Shown here one piece after another: positions 43,961-53,057 of a stretch of 64,000 nt of DNA. Made by a program: the position numbers and the translations under genes. The notes under the pieces were generated by a model. The model saw only the letters and a list, made by a program, of their open reading frames with translations. It did not search any database and was not told where the DNA came from. Source of the stretch: Paenibacillus fonticola DSM 21315 (GTDB lineage Bacteria > Bacillota > Bacilli > Paenibacillales > Paenibacillaceae); assembly GCF_000381905.1 (NCBI RefSeq), contig NZ_KB907248.1:186001-250000 (forward strand), in the 5' to 3' direction. Each line of letters begins with the position of its first letter. The first letter of the stretch is position 1.

Positions 43961-46900
43961 CTACAAGCTTTCCAACGTAACCCTTGAACCTTCCCCGCCG
44001 CTTTCCGCAGGAATGATGATCAGCTTGCGCGCCAGCCTTGCCCGCAGCTCAGCTACGTGGCTAATAATCCCGACGGACAGATGGTCGTGATGAAGATGCT
44101 CCAGCGAAGTAATGACCGTATCCAGCAGCTCAGGGTCCAGCGTGCCAAAGCCTTCGTCCAAAAAGAAAAATTGCAGCGGATACTGTCCGCGAAGTTGTAT
44201 TTGTGCAGATAGGGCCAGCGCCAGCGCTAGAGAGGTCAGAAACGTCTCTCCGCCAGAAAGGGTTGCAACCGGACGCTTTACACCGCCGTTGGCATCGTCG
44301 CGAATGACGAATCCGCCGCCTGAATCGCATTCCAAGGCATACCTCTGATTTGTCAAATACCTCAGCCGCTGGGATGCGGCTTGGCTGACGTTCATCAGCT
44401 GCTCCTCCGCAACATATTCGACAAACGCATTTCCACGCAAAGCGGATTGAAGCTTGCCGAGAAGCCCGCCCTCATGCTCCCGCTTTAATCTCAAGCTCTC
44501 AAGCTCCTTCCAGCGGACATGCCTTTTCTCCAGATCCTCCAGATCGCGCTGCAGCCTGGCGTTCAACTGAAGCGCAGCCTCATCCAGCTCCTTGGCCAAA
44601 CTTAAAGCGGCGCAGCATTGCTCCCATTCCTCCTCAGTAACGCTTCGATTTTCCAGCTTCGTATCCAATTCTTTAATTGTAATCATCAGCTCGCGTTCCG
44701 CATCCCGGTGGGACTTAATCTGCTGCTCTAAGCTGATCATGCGCTTTTCTTCCATAATAGCAGCGGCTGCCTGCTGCTCGTTATCAAATGGAGAAGCCGC
44801 AAGCTCCACACGCCAGCGTTCCAGAAGTTTGCTCTCCTGTTCCTGTGCCGTCAAAGCAGCTTGCTGGGCTAATACGTCTGCCTTGGCACACTCCTGCCGG
44901 TGCAGCTCTGCATCCGCTTGACGGCGTTTGCCGCTCTCCGCCAGCGTCCGTAAAGAAGCCAATCGCTGCTCTGCCTCCTGATGCAGCAAATCGACAGTTC
45001 CGTCGCCAATCCATGCCTTTAGACGCGCTCTTTTGTCCTGGAGAAGCTCCTGTTTCCCCTGATTTTGAACGTCCCATTGCAGCAGCGATTTATCAAGTTC
45101 ATTTATGTCACGCTGCAGTTGAACAATTGCCGCAGACTTTTCCTCCATAAAAGGAACACTAAGAGCTATCCGCTGTTTAATATCCTCCGCCAAGCTATCC
45201 CGCTCATGAATTTGCTCCATGCGGGCTGTCGCTTCTTCCGGGGATAAATCCGGGTGCTCCAAATCCCATTGTTTCATCCGCTCGGCGAGTTCTTCCCGGC
45301 ACAACTGACTCTTCTGCGCAGACTGCTCCAACAATCCGGCGATCGAGGTCGCCTCCGCCTTCGCAGAAGCTAGTTTTGATTGCAGTTCAGCCAGCTTGCT
45401 GCTGACCGTTTTGCCATTATGCTCGAAATGCTCCAGCTTAGCTTGCCATTCCGCCAGTTCTTCGCTCAAAGCTGCATAATCTTTTCTCAGCGCAGCGGAT
45501 TCGCCGGTTGTCACAGCTTCTACTTCTTCTGCTTCTACAAGTACTGCGGATTCTGTGAACTCTTCTGCTTCTACGAATCCAGCGGCTTCTACGATTTCCC
45601 CATCCCGGATCCGCTTCAACTGCCCCGTATCCGAATCAACAATGGACAGCGCCGCGGCCGCCTCCTCATTTGCAGTAAAGAACGAAGCATCCTGCCCGGC
45701 TCCTAAAGCTTGCAGTAAATTGCGAAGACTGTCCCGGTTTCTGGATATTGCGTAACGAAGCTCGCGGACTTGCAGCAGCAAACTGCCAATTTCCTTCAGC
45801 TCCAGCTCCCACTCGTCTACAGCAGCCCTCTCTTTGCCCGGCTCAGCCGGAGCCGGATGCTCCATTGAACCGCATACCGGGCAGGGCTGACCGCTGTGCA
45901 GCGCTTCGGCCAGCCGCCGTGACCACTGCTGCTCGTCCCGCTCTTTCGCCGAACGCTTAAGGGCGGCCTCATAGCGCTCCGTCCGCTTCGCAAGTGCAAG
46001 CGATGCGGATTCAAGGCTGTCTAGTCCTGCATATGCCTGCCAAGCCTTATCTGCCAAATTGAGGCGCTCTCTCCCACAATCTGCTTCCTCTTGAGTTAAA
46101 GCCGCCAGCCTGGCATTCGCCCCTTCCGATTGAGACGCAAGCCCGCTTACATCCGCTTCGGCCCGGGACAGCGCCTCGCGGGCGTTAACTATTCCCTGCT
46201 GTCTTGTTACGGCATCTTGCAAGCGGCGGCGGTCGGCTGGCTTAACCTCACTCTGGTTCAGCTGCTCCTCCAGCTCCTGCCTGCGCTGCTGCGCCTTGAC
46301 CAGCAGCTGCTCCTGCTTCCGCAGCTCGTCGTGGAGCCGCTGCTGCTCCGCGCCCCCCTGCTCGCGGCTGGCTTGCAGCTGCTCTGCTTCCAGCAGCAGC
46401 TGGTCGCACTCCGCCTGCAGCGCCTTCGCCTGCTCCAGCTGATCGAGCCGCAGCAGCAGGACCGGCTCTTCCCGCCCGAGCTCGGCGGCCGCGGCTTCGG
46501 CGACCTCCGCCGCCGCCCTGGCGCCGTCCTCCGCGGCGGCGGCGGCTTCGCGAGCCTGGCCCGCGGCCGCGGCCCGCTCGGCGGCAAGCTGCTGCGCCTC
46601 TTTCCAGGCCGTCAACGCCGGCCTGATCCGCTCGGCAGCAGCCGCCGCCGCCAGCGCAGCCTCGAGCTCGGCCACGGCGCCGTCCTGCTCGCGCAGCTCG
46701 GCCAGCTGCGCGGCACGGGCGCTGCGCTCCAGGCTCAGCTCGCGCACCTTCGCGAGCTGGTCGCTGCGCTGCTGCGCCTCGGCGAGCTCGCGGCGCCGCG
46801 TTGCGGCCAGCGCTGCGGCCGCCGTCTGCGCAGCGGCAGCTTCGCGCAGCACCGCTTCGGATGCGTCGCCAAGCCCTTGCTGCTCCGCAGCAAGCTCATT

Positions 46901-47497
46901 CAGCGCATTTTCGTTTTCCTTCACTTTGCGGCTGAGCTTCTGGGCAAGTAAATCTCCGTATTTTTCCAGATGAAACAACCGCTGCAGCATCGCCCTGCGC
47001 TCTGCACCTTTTAAAGACATAAACTCGGCAAATTTCCCCTGCGGAAGAACGACGGCCCGGGTGAAGTCATCCATTTTGAGGCCGATTTTCTCCTCCACAC
47101 ACCGGGTAACGTCTGCGAGCTTGTCTGCAATGACCTTGTCGCCATCAGATGAAACTTCAATGAACCTGCTGATCGTGTTGCTTACGGAAATATCGCTTTG
47201 CCGTTTAAACCGCCGTTCCACGCGGTATCGTTCCTTCCCGCGGGCCGATGCCAATTCAAAAGTAAATGCCACAAATAACGTATCCTCGGAATGATTCATA
47301 ATGCCCTGGGTTCCCCCGGAGGCACGGCCTACTTTGCCGTACATCGCTAGCGTAACCGCATCAAGAATCGTTGATTTTCCACTTCCGGTCGGGCCAAATA
47401 TTCCGAACAGCCCGGTATCGCACAACGCGGTAAAATCAATTTCCTGCATGCTCCGGTAGCTCTGAAGACCCGACAGCTTCAGCGAAATAGGCTTCAT
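43961..47497 (-). CDS. sbcC: Exonuclease subunit SbcC
   Basis: 1178 aa ATPase of the SbcCD nuclease that cuts hairpins and blocked DNA ends. Walker A FGIFGPTGSGKSTILDA (residues 32-48), long coiled coils, zinc hook GQPCPVCGSMEHP near residue 535, signature LSGGETFLTSLALALALS near 1085 and Walker B FFFLDEGFGTLD. The first coiled coil (about residues 210-420) is unusually Ala/Glu-rich and its DNA is far richer in GC than the surroundings; residues 630-660 are a Val-Glu-Ala repeat. ATG 47497 overlaps the sbcD stop by 4 nt. Confidence 0.97.
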   Translation of the reverse strand: MKPISLKLSGLQSYRSMQEIDFTALCDTGLFGIFGPTGSGKSTILDAVTLAMYGKVGRASGGTQGIMNHSEDTLFVAFTFELASARGKERYRVERRFKRQSDISVSNTISRFIEVSSDGDKVIADKLADVTRCVEEKIGLKMDDFTRAVVLPQGKFAEFMSLKGAERRAMLQRLFHLEKYGDLLAQKLSRKVKENENALNELAAEQQGLGDASEAVLREAAAAQTAAAALAATRRRELAEAQQRSDQLAKVRELSLERSARAAQLAELREQDGAVAELEAALAAAAAAERIRPALTAWKEAQQLAAERAAAAGQAREAAAAAEDGARAAAEVAEAAAAELGREEPVLLLRLDQLEQAKALQAECDQLLLEAEQLQASREQGGAEQQRLHDELRKQEQLLVKAQQRRQELEEQLNQSEVKPADRRRLQDAVTRQQGIVNAREALSRAEADVSGLASQSEGANARLAALTQEEADCGRERLNLADKAWQAYAGLDSLESASLALAKRTERYEAALKRSAKERDEQQWSRRLAEALHSGQPCPVCGSMEHPAPAEPGKERAAVDEWELELKEIGSLLLQVRELRYAISRNRDSLRNLLQALGAGQDASFFTANEEAAAALSIVDSDTGQLKRIRDGEIVEAAGFVEAEEFTESAVLVEAEEVEAVTTGESAALRKDYAALSEELAEWQAKLEHFEHNGKTVSSKLAELQSKLASAKAEATSIAGLLEQSAQKSQLCREELAERMKQWDLEHPDLSPEEATARMEQIHERDSLAEDIKQRIALSVPFMEEKSAAIVQLQRDINELDKSLLQWDVQNQGKQELLQDKRARLKAWIGDGTVDLLHQEAEQRLASLRTLAESGKRRQADAELHRQECAKADVLAQQAALTAQEQESKLLERWRVELAASPFDNEQQAAAAIMEEKRMISLEQQIKSHRDAERELMITIKELDTKLENRSVTEEEWEQCCAALSLAKELDEAALQLNARLQRDLEDLEKRHVRWKELESLRLKREHEGGLLGKLQSALRGNAFVEYVAEEQLMNVSQAASQRLRYLTNQRYALECDSGGGFVIRDDANGGVKRPVATLSGGETFLTSLALALALSAQIQLRGQYPLQFFFLDEGFGTLDPELLDTVITSLEHLHHDHLSVGIISHVAELRARLARKLIIIPAESGGEGSRVTLESL
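45516..45592. repeat. Low-complexity in-frame repeat in sbcC
   Basis: Four copies of the octamer GCTTCTAC (45516, 45531, 45567, 45585) in 77 nt, all in the same codon phase; two copies of TCTTCTGCTTCTAC lie 36 nt apart. On the protein side this gives repeated VEAEE/VEAxx units between coiled-coil segments. Confidence 0.6.
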
Positions 47498-48678
47498 AGT
47501 TCCTCCTCCTCTTCGCGGCTTGCGGACGAATCATCCGCTACAAGGGACATAAATAACTCAACCAGCTCTTCCTCCGGCTCCGCTCCGCCGCTCTGCCGCT
47601 GATAAAACTTTCGGAACAGTTCATGAACCGGCATTTGCGCGCGCGAGGCCATAGCCATCTCCTCATCCCGTCCAGGGTAAACCGGGCGAATATGTATGAT
47701 CCCTTCGTGAGCTTTACGCAGTGACTGGATATCGCTCATTGACATCGCTTCGGTCAAGCTGATCTCAAGGTCGATGAATGCGTTGCTGTCCCGGCCTTCA
47801 TCCAACCAGCGGTGCACTTCCTCCAAACCGCCACGGCACGTCCAACGCACCAGGGGGCGACCGCTGCTCAACAAATGCTCCTCCATCACGGGAACGGCTC
47901 CCGGGGTTATGTCAAGCAGCATAACGGACTTCGACTGCCCCGCCTCGGAGAAGCTGTAGGCAAGCGGGGAACCGCTGTAGCGGATAACCCCGCTGCCTTT
48001 GACGTGCTGCGGCCGGTGCAAATGTCCCAGCGCCGTATACTGCGCTCCAATGTCTAGTGCAGAAGGATCCACCGTATACGCACCGCCCACTTGAATCGGG
48101 CGCTCTGAATCCGATTCCACTCCGCCAAGCACGTAAATATGGCTCATTGCAAGGTTAACGGCATCCTTGCGGAATTCCCCGGCCAGCTGCCGCATTAACC
48201 TGCTAACCTTAGCGCTGTATGCCGTGCGGAGCTCCGCCTCATCCCCTTCTTCGGCGAGCAGTTCAGCGAGCCTGGACTCTGAAGGATAAGGCAGAGCGGC
48301 AATGATGGCACGCTCCCCGCTGCGCTTTGCATGAATGCTTACGGCCTGAGGCACAGGTAGGCCCACTAGTGTAATCCCCCGCCGGGAGACGAGGGGAGAC
48401 ACGGCGGATATCCGCTCGGGCTGGTCATGGTTTCCAGCGATGGCCACAAGCTGGCAGCCATTGTCGGTTAAGCGGGCTGCGGCATCATAGAATAGCCCTT
48501 CCGCCGCTGCCGGCGGATTGACGCTGTCGTATACATCTCCAGCCATCAGAATCAAATCGATCTGCTGATCGCGGGTGAGCTCAACTAGCTCCTCGAGAAA
48601 CGCCTCCTGTTCCTTCAGCCGGCTGCGTCCTTCCAGCGTTCTCCCCAAATGCCAATCTCCCGTATGCAAAATACGCAT
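47494..48678 (-). CDS. sbcD: Exonuclease subunit SbcD
   Basis: 394 aa metallophosphoesterase subunit of SbcCD. Motifs: HTGDWHLGRTLEG (residues 5-17), MAGDVYDSVNPP, GNHDQPERI, MSHIYVLGG, and GHLHRPQHV, which bind two metal ions. The C-terminal capping domain follows. AAGGGGGAC precedes ATG 48678. The acidic end (EEEEEL) doubles as the GGAGGAGG ribosome-binding site for sbcC, and the genes overlap in ATGA. Confidence 0.97.
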   Translation of the reverse strand: MRILHTGDWHLGRTLEGRSRLKEQEAFLEELVELTRDQQIDLILMAGDVYDSVNPPAAAEGLFYDAAARLTDNGCQLVAIAGNHDQPERISAVSPLVSRRGITLVGLPVPQAVSIHAKRSGERAIIAALPYPSESRLAELLAEEGDEAELRTAYSAKVSRLMRQLAGEFRKDAVNLAMSHIYVLGGVESDSERPIQVGGAYTVDPSALDIGAQYTALGHLHRPQHVKGSGVIRYSGSPLAYSFSEAGQSKSVMLLDITPGAVPVMEEHLLSSGRPLVRWTCRGGLEEVHRWLDEGRDSNAFIDLEISLTEAMSMSDIQSLRKAHEGIIHIRPVYPGRDEEMAMASRAQMPVHELFRKFYQRQSGGAEPEEELVELFMSLVADDSSASREEEEEL

Positions 48679-48732
48679 TGTTCGTCCCCCTTATCGAACT
48701 GCTTTCCAACTTATCCATTTTCGCAACTCATC

Positions 48733-48887
48733 CACATTGCGGTCACTGCTGCGATTCACATTGCTGTCGCTAATACAGCACTGTTGTGGACACTATTGCG
48801 ATTCACATCGCTGTCGCTATTGTAGTAACTGTTGTGGTGACTGTTGTAGTCAACATTTCGGCCCACATTGCGGTCCATATTTCGGTC
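48733..48887. repeat. Degenerate 12-bp tandem repeat between sbcD and addA
   Basis: Thirteen consecutive units of 12 bp (one of 11 bp), minus-strand consensus close to GACCGCAATGTG. The best-preserved units are at 48733, 48757, 48864 and 48876. In one minus frame the repeat reads as Asn-containing tetrapeptides (DRNV, DYNS, HHNS) without a ribosome-binding site, so I do not call a gene. Confidence 0.85.
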
Positions 48888-48905
48888 TATACTGCAGCCG
48901 CTATC

Positions 48906-51900
48906 TTAAAGCTTGACCGCTTCGCCGCTGTCGAAAAAATACAGCCATTTTTCATCTACCGCCCGTCCAATAATATGCTCTATCGCTTTCGCGTAAAGCT
49001 CAAGCTGAAAGCGATACGCTTCGACCAAAGCAGGCAGGCCGCCAAGATGCTCCAAAATCCGGTCGCTTTTGTAATCCAGCAAGTATAATTTATCCCCCAC
49101 AGCGAACAGGCAGTCAATAATGCCTTGAATAAGCACGGTCTCGTCTGCTAGCAGCTGCGGGTCAAGCCCCTCGGCCTCGGGCAAATGCGGACCAATGGAC
49201 CCGCGATCAGAATGACCATAAACCGGAGTTGGCGGTGTAAATCGCGGATAAGCCTCGGCAGCTGACAAGCCATAGCTGAACGGCATTTCCCGCTTAATCC
49301 AATCCGCTTGACGAAGCAATGCTCCAAGAGGACTGCGTAAAAAGTCAGCCACACGCGCTACATCCATTTCCCAGCTCTGCTCCTGCGACATAATTTGCCG
49401 CTCGACCAAATGCTCGAGGGTATGCCGGACGGTTGCTTCATCCGCTGGCTGATCAAAAGGAAGATGCTGCATAAGCATATGGTAAGCCGTTCCTCGTTCA
49501 GTCGGCGTCATCTGCTTCTCCTCCATAAATCTCGGCCGGCGCAAATGCAGTTTGTATTCTACCTTCTCTTCCTGCGCATTCATCTGCTCGACACGGACCT
49601 CTTCCGCTGCAAGCCAATCCGCCGGAGGCTCTTCCTGCATCGCCAGCAGCGCCTTCATTTCCGTAACCGAAGTCTTAGCGGACAATCGCCCGGCGATTTC
49701 ATACGGGTACTGCCAGTCAAGACGCGCCAATACATGATGGTCAAACGTTGCACTCCCGCCGGAACCAACGGCTACAGGGCCGCCGGAAACCAACGCCTTC
49801 AGCATGGCCATTTCCTCCGGCGCCAACTCCCTTGCAGCGGCTGCAGCCGCCCCTGTAATGAAATGCTCGGCTGAAATAAAATCGACAATCCAGTCCGAGA
49901 CACTCCGCTCCGAATGAGCTGAAGCAGGGTTCGGCAAACCGGCAAGCTCTCGCAGCCGTTGAGCCGCAGGATGGCGGATCAGCGAAGGGCCGATCCAGTC
50001 CAAATAACTGCGTCCCCGGGCTATTAAATGATCCGGAAGGCGTTCCTCACCGTTCTCCAGTACGCTTCCCCATGATTCAGCCGATTTCTTTAAATCTTTT
50101 ACGGAGGAGACGAGAATAAGCTTGTCCTTAGGCCTTGTCAATGCCACATACAGCACTCGTATTTCCTCAGCCAGCAGCTCCATTTGCGCTCTCCGGCGGA
50201 TAGCCAAGTTCGGCAAAGTAGGGTAACTGACTCTCGTATTTTCCTCTATAAATTTCGGCCCAAAACCCATGTCTTTATGAATCAAAAACGGCGCATTCAG
50301 ATCTTGCCGATTGAACATTTTAGAAAGCCCCGCTACAAATACAACGGGAAATTCCAACCCCTTGCTTTTATGAATCGTCATAATTCTGACGGCATCTTCC
50401 TGCTCTCCGGCCGAAGCCGCCGCTCCGAGGTCGCCGCCGCTTTCCCTCAGTCTCGTAATATATCTTAAAAAGCGAAATAACCCTCGGGACGCGGAGGATT
50501 TCTCAAATTGTCTGGCCCGGTCAAGCAGCGCCCGCAGATTGCTTTGCCTTTGAGCCCCTCCCGGCAGGCCCCCAACCCAATCCAAAAAACCGGTCTGCTG
50601 AAAAATGTTATGAATCAGCTCTCCAAGCTCCCCTTCTCTGGCCATATTTCGCCAGTGATCTAGCTGCTCCAGGAAGGCGGCGATTTTGTTGCGCAAGCAG
50701 GCAGTTCCCGATTGAGTCATTGATTCAGCCGCTGATTGGCTAGCTGATTGAGTCCTTGATTCGGTCGTTGATATGCTCCTTGATATGTTCCCTGATACAG
50801 CTGCTGATTCGCTTACTGATTTGTTCATTGATTCAGCCGCTACTTCGCCCGTTGATTCAACTGCTTCTTCGGCCGCTTCCTCTTCTAATTGGATTTCCAG
50901 ATCCTCGCTCTGGGCAATATAAGCATGCAAAGCTCTGAAATAATCCCCGCGCGGAGCAGCAAGACGTATTTCAGCCAGCTCTTCTTCCGACAAATCGTAA
51001 AAGGGAGAGCGAAGCACGGCCGCCAAAGGGATATCCTGCATCGGGTTGTCAATTACCTGCAGAAGAGATAAGACCGTCTCTACCTCCGAAGCCTGAAAAT
51101 AGCCCTGGTTCAATTCCCCGTATGCCGGGATTCCTTCCAATCTCAACTCTTCGATCATCGCTGGCGCCCACGCTAAGGTGGATCTGAGCAAAATAACGAT
51201 GTCCCGGTAATCAACAGGACGCAGCTCTTTCAAATGCTTATCATAAATACAGAAAGCAGAAATGCCGTGCTGGCCAGCCCCCCCTTCCGGAACATCTCCG
51301 CACAGCTGGCGAATTTTAGCTGCAATCGCCCGCGCTTCCAATCGTACTGCTTCTAAATCAGCAGGCTCTTCCCCTGCTTCCGCTCCAGCTTCATCACCCT
51401 CAGCACCCGCAATCTGGTCCGCTGAAGCTGAAGAATCGCTGTTCCGGTCAATCAGCAGCAGCTCCGGGCGATAGTCTCCTCCCTGAATGTCGGGAAAGCC
51501 TTCCCCATATACAAGCTCAGACCGCGAATCGTAATCTATTTCCGCAACCTGCTCCGTCATCACTTGGCGGAACAAATAGTTGACAGCTTCCACCACTTCC
51601 CGCCGGCTGCGGAAATTGCGGGCAAGATCAATTTTAAGCCCTTGTCCAGCAAAATCGTCACTATAATTGCGGTATTTTTCCAGAAACAAGCCTGGCTCGG
51701 CCAGCCTGAACCTGTATATGCTTTGCTTCACGTCGCCAACCATAAACCGGTTGCCGGGATCGCTTCGGGAGATCAGCCGAACGATGTTCTCCTGAACGGT
51801 GTTAGTGTCCTGGTATTCATCGAGAAGCACCTCATCAAATTGCTGCTGGTATTCTAGCGCGGCGTCCGAAGGAATCACCCTGTCCGGGGTAGAGTCCGGA

Positions 51901-53057
51901 TGACGCAAAATTTGCAAGCAATAGTGCTCCAAATCAGCGAAATCGAGCCAGCCTTTTGCCGCTTTCTCCTTTTGGTAACGCTCGCCGAACTCAATGATAA
52001 AGGAGGAAAGCTCCGTCATTAACGGGGCGATCTGATTCATCTCATCCAGAAATGCCTCAGCCGTCCGACCATACAATTGCGTGCGCAGCTCAGTAATCGT
52101 CTTCTTCGCTTCTTCGCGCAGCGCCTTGACCCGTTCCTGTATTACGGGATCCGTCTGATCCTTTTTGCATGGCTTCAATTTGCCAAACACGACGCTGTCA
52201 AACTGTTCATGCAGCTGCGACCAGCGCCCTTCGCCCACAGCCTCAAGCATACGCTCCACTAGGGCGATATCCTCCTCCAGCGTGCTGGCATACGGCTGCG
52301 GCCCCCCTGGCGACAAGGCAAGGGATTGGGCCTGATGCAATAACTGCCGGGCTCCTTCCAACGTCAGCTTCGTGTCGCTTAAAATACTGCCGACCCAAAC
52401 ACTGCCTTCAAGCACATCTATACTAGGGGCGTTAAACACAGCTGCCGCCTGCTGCAGCCAGTAATCCGGCCATGGATGACTTCGCGAGAAATCGTACAGT
52501 CTTTGTACAAGAGAAAATACAGCATCATCACTGCGCTCACCGCCAAACCAATCAGTCAGGCGCACAAAAGAGCTTCCTTCGGATTCCTGCGCATACTTCT
52601 CCTCAAACAATTCCTCCAGCACTTCCTGGCGAAGCAAAGCGTTCTCGCTTTCAGAGGCGATTCTGAAGCCAGGATCAAGCGGGATTAACGTATAATAGCG
52701 CTGGATCACTTCCATACAGAACGAGTGAAGGGTCGTAATCGAGGCCCGGCCCAGCATCGCAAGCTGCCTTCCCAAATGATCGTTTTGCGGGTTCTTGGCC
52801 ATTTCCTTCTCCAGCGCCTCCCGTATGCGCTGCCGCATTTCCGAGGCGGCCGCCTTGGTGAAGGTGGCGACGAGCAAACGATCTACGCTAAGCGGCGTCT
52901 CCTTGCTGCATAGCTTCTGAATGATCCGCTCTACCAGCACCGCAGTTTTTCCGGAGCCTGCCGCTGCCGCGATCAACATATTGCCGCCAGACAACGAAAT
53001 CGCCCGCCACTGGTCATCGCTCCAGAAGCTGCCTGGAGGCTTCGGTATACTTATCAT
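48906..53057 (-). CDS. addA: ATP-dependent helicase/nuclease subunit A (AddA)
   Basis: 1383 aa, about 150 longer than Bacillus subtilis AddA (1232). UvrD-like helicase-nuclease that processes double-strand breaks with AddB. Start at ATG 53057 (MISIPKPPGSFWSDDQW), overlapping the addB stop in ATGA. Motif I AAAAGSGKTAVLVERI, motif II LLDEYQDTNTVQENIV, VGDVKQSIYRFR (motif III), IMTIHKSKGLEFPVVFVAGL (motif V), nuclease site QGIIDCLF and LLDYKSDRI. The extra length includes an acidic Ala/Glu stretch near residue 550 and a Ser-rich tetrapeptide repeat near 735-785. Confidence 0.97.
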   Translation of the reverse strand: MISIPKPPGSFWSDDQWRAISLSGGNMLIAAAAGSGKTAVLVERIIQKLCSKETPLSVDRLLVATFTKAAASEMRQRIREALEKEMAKNPQNDHLGRQLAMLGRASITTLHSFCMEVIQRYYTLIPLDPGFRIASESENALLRQEVLEELFEEKYAQESEGSSFVRLTDWFGGERSDDAVFSLVQRLYDFSRSHPWPDYWLQQAAAVFNAPSIDVLEGSVWVGSILSDTKLTLEGARQLLHQAQSLALSPGGPQPYASTLEEDIALVERMLEAVGEGRWSQLHEQFDSVVFGKLKPCKKDQTDPVIQERVKALREEAKKTITELRTQLYGRTAEAFLDEMNQIAPLMTELSSFIIEFGERYQKEKAAKGWLDFADLEHYCLQILRHPDSTPDRVIPSDAALEYQQQFDEVLLDEYQDTNTVQENIVRLISRSDPGNRFMVGDVKQSIYRFRLAEPGLFLEKYRNYSDDFAGQGLKIDLARNFRSRREVVEAVNYLFRQVMTEQVAEIDYDSRSELVYGEGFPDIQGGDYRPELLLIDRNSDSSASADQIAGAEGDEAGAEAGEEPADLEAVRLEARAIAAKIRQLCGDVPEGGAGQHGISAFCIYDKHLKELRPVDYRDIVILLRSTLAWAPAMIEELRLEGIPAYGELNQGYFQASEVETVLSLLQVIDNPMQDIPLAAVLRSPFYDLSEEELAEIRLAAPRGDYFRALHAYIAQSEDLEIQLEEEAAEEAVESTGEVAAESMNKSVSESAAVSGNISRSISTTESRTQSASQSAAESMTQSGTACLRNKIAAFLEQLDHWRNMAREGELGELIHNIFQQTGFLDWVGGLPGGAQRQSNLRALLDRARQFEKSSASRGLFRFLRYITRLRESGGDLGAAASAGEQEDAVRIMTIHKSKGLEFPVVFVAGLSKMFNRQDLNAPFLIHKDMGFGPKFIEENTRVSYPTLPNLAIRRRAQMELLAEEIRVLYVALTRPKDKLILVSSVKDLKKSAESWGSVLENGEERLPDHLIARGRSYLDWIGPSLIRHPAAQRLRELAGLPNPASAHSERSVSDWIVDFISAEHFITGAAAAAARELAPEEMAMLKALVSGGPVAVGSGGSATFDHHVLARLDWQYPYEIAGRLSAKTSVTEMKALLAMQEEPPADWLAAEEVRVEQMNAQEEKVEYKLHLRRPRFMEEKQMTPTERGTAYHMLMQHLPFDQPADEATVRHTLEHLVERQIMSQEQSWEMDVARVADFLRSPLGALLRQADWIKREMPFSYGLSAAEAYPRFTPPTPVYGHSDRGSIGPHLPEAEGLDPQLLADETVLIQGIIDCLFAVGDKLYLLDYKSDRILEHLGGLPALVEAYRFQLELYAKAIEHIIGRAVDEKWLYFFDSGEAVKL
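50703..50858. repeat. In-frame 12-bp minisatellite in addA
   Basis: Thirteen contiguous units of exactly 12 bp, core TGAT kept in most. On the coding strand each unit is GAA-TCA-NNN-NNN-like, giving a tetrapeptide x-Ser-x-x (ESMN, KSVS, ESAA, VSGN, ISRS, ISTT, ESRT, QSAS, QSAA, ESMT, QSGT). It lies in the linker before KIAAFLEQLDHW, between conserved helicase blocks. Frame is preserved throughout. Confidence 0.92.

Noticed and set aside
46130..46951. 273-aa plus-strand frame rich in Leu, Gln and Arg
   Set aside because: It is antisense to the GC-rich part of sbcC; high GC removes stop codons on the other strand. No ribosome-binding site and low-complexity product.
48760..48880. Short minus-strand frame through the 12-bp repeat (DRNV/DYNS-type tetrapeptides)
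   Set aside because: It lacks a ribosome-binding site and ends inside the array. Recorded as a repeat, not as a gene.
48733..48887. CRISPR array
   Set aside because: Units are contiguous 12-mers without spacers and no cas genes are present; same for 50703-50858.
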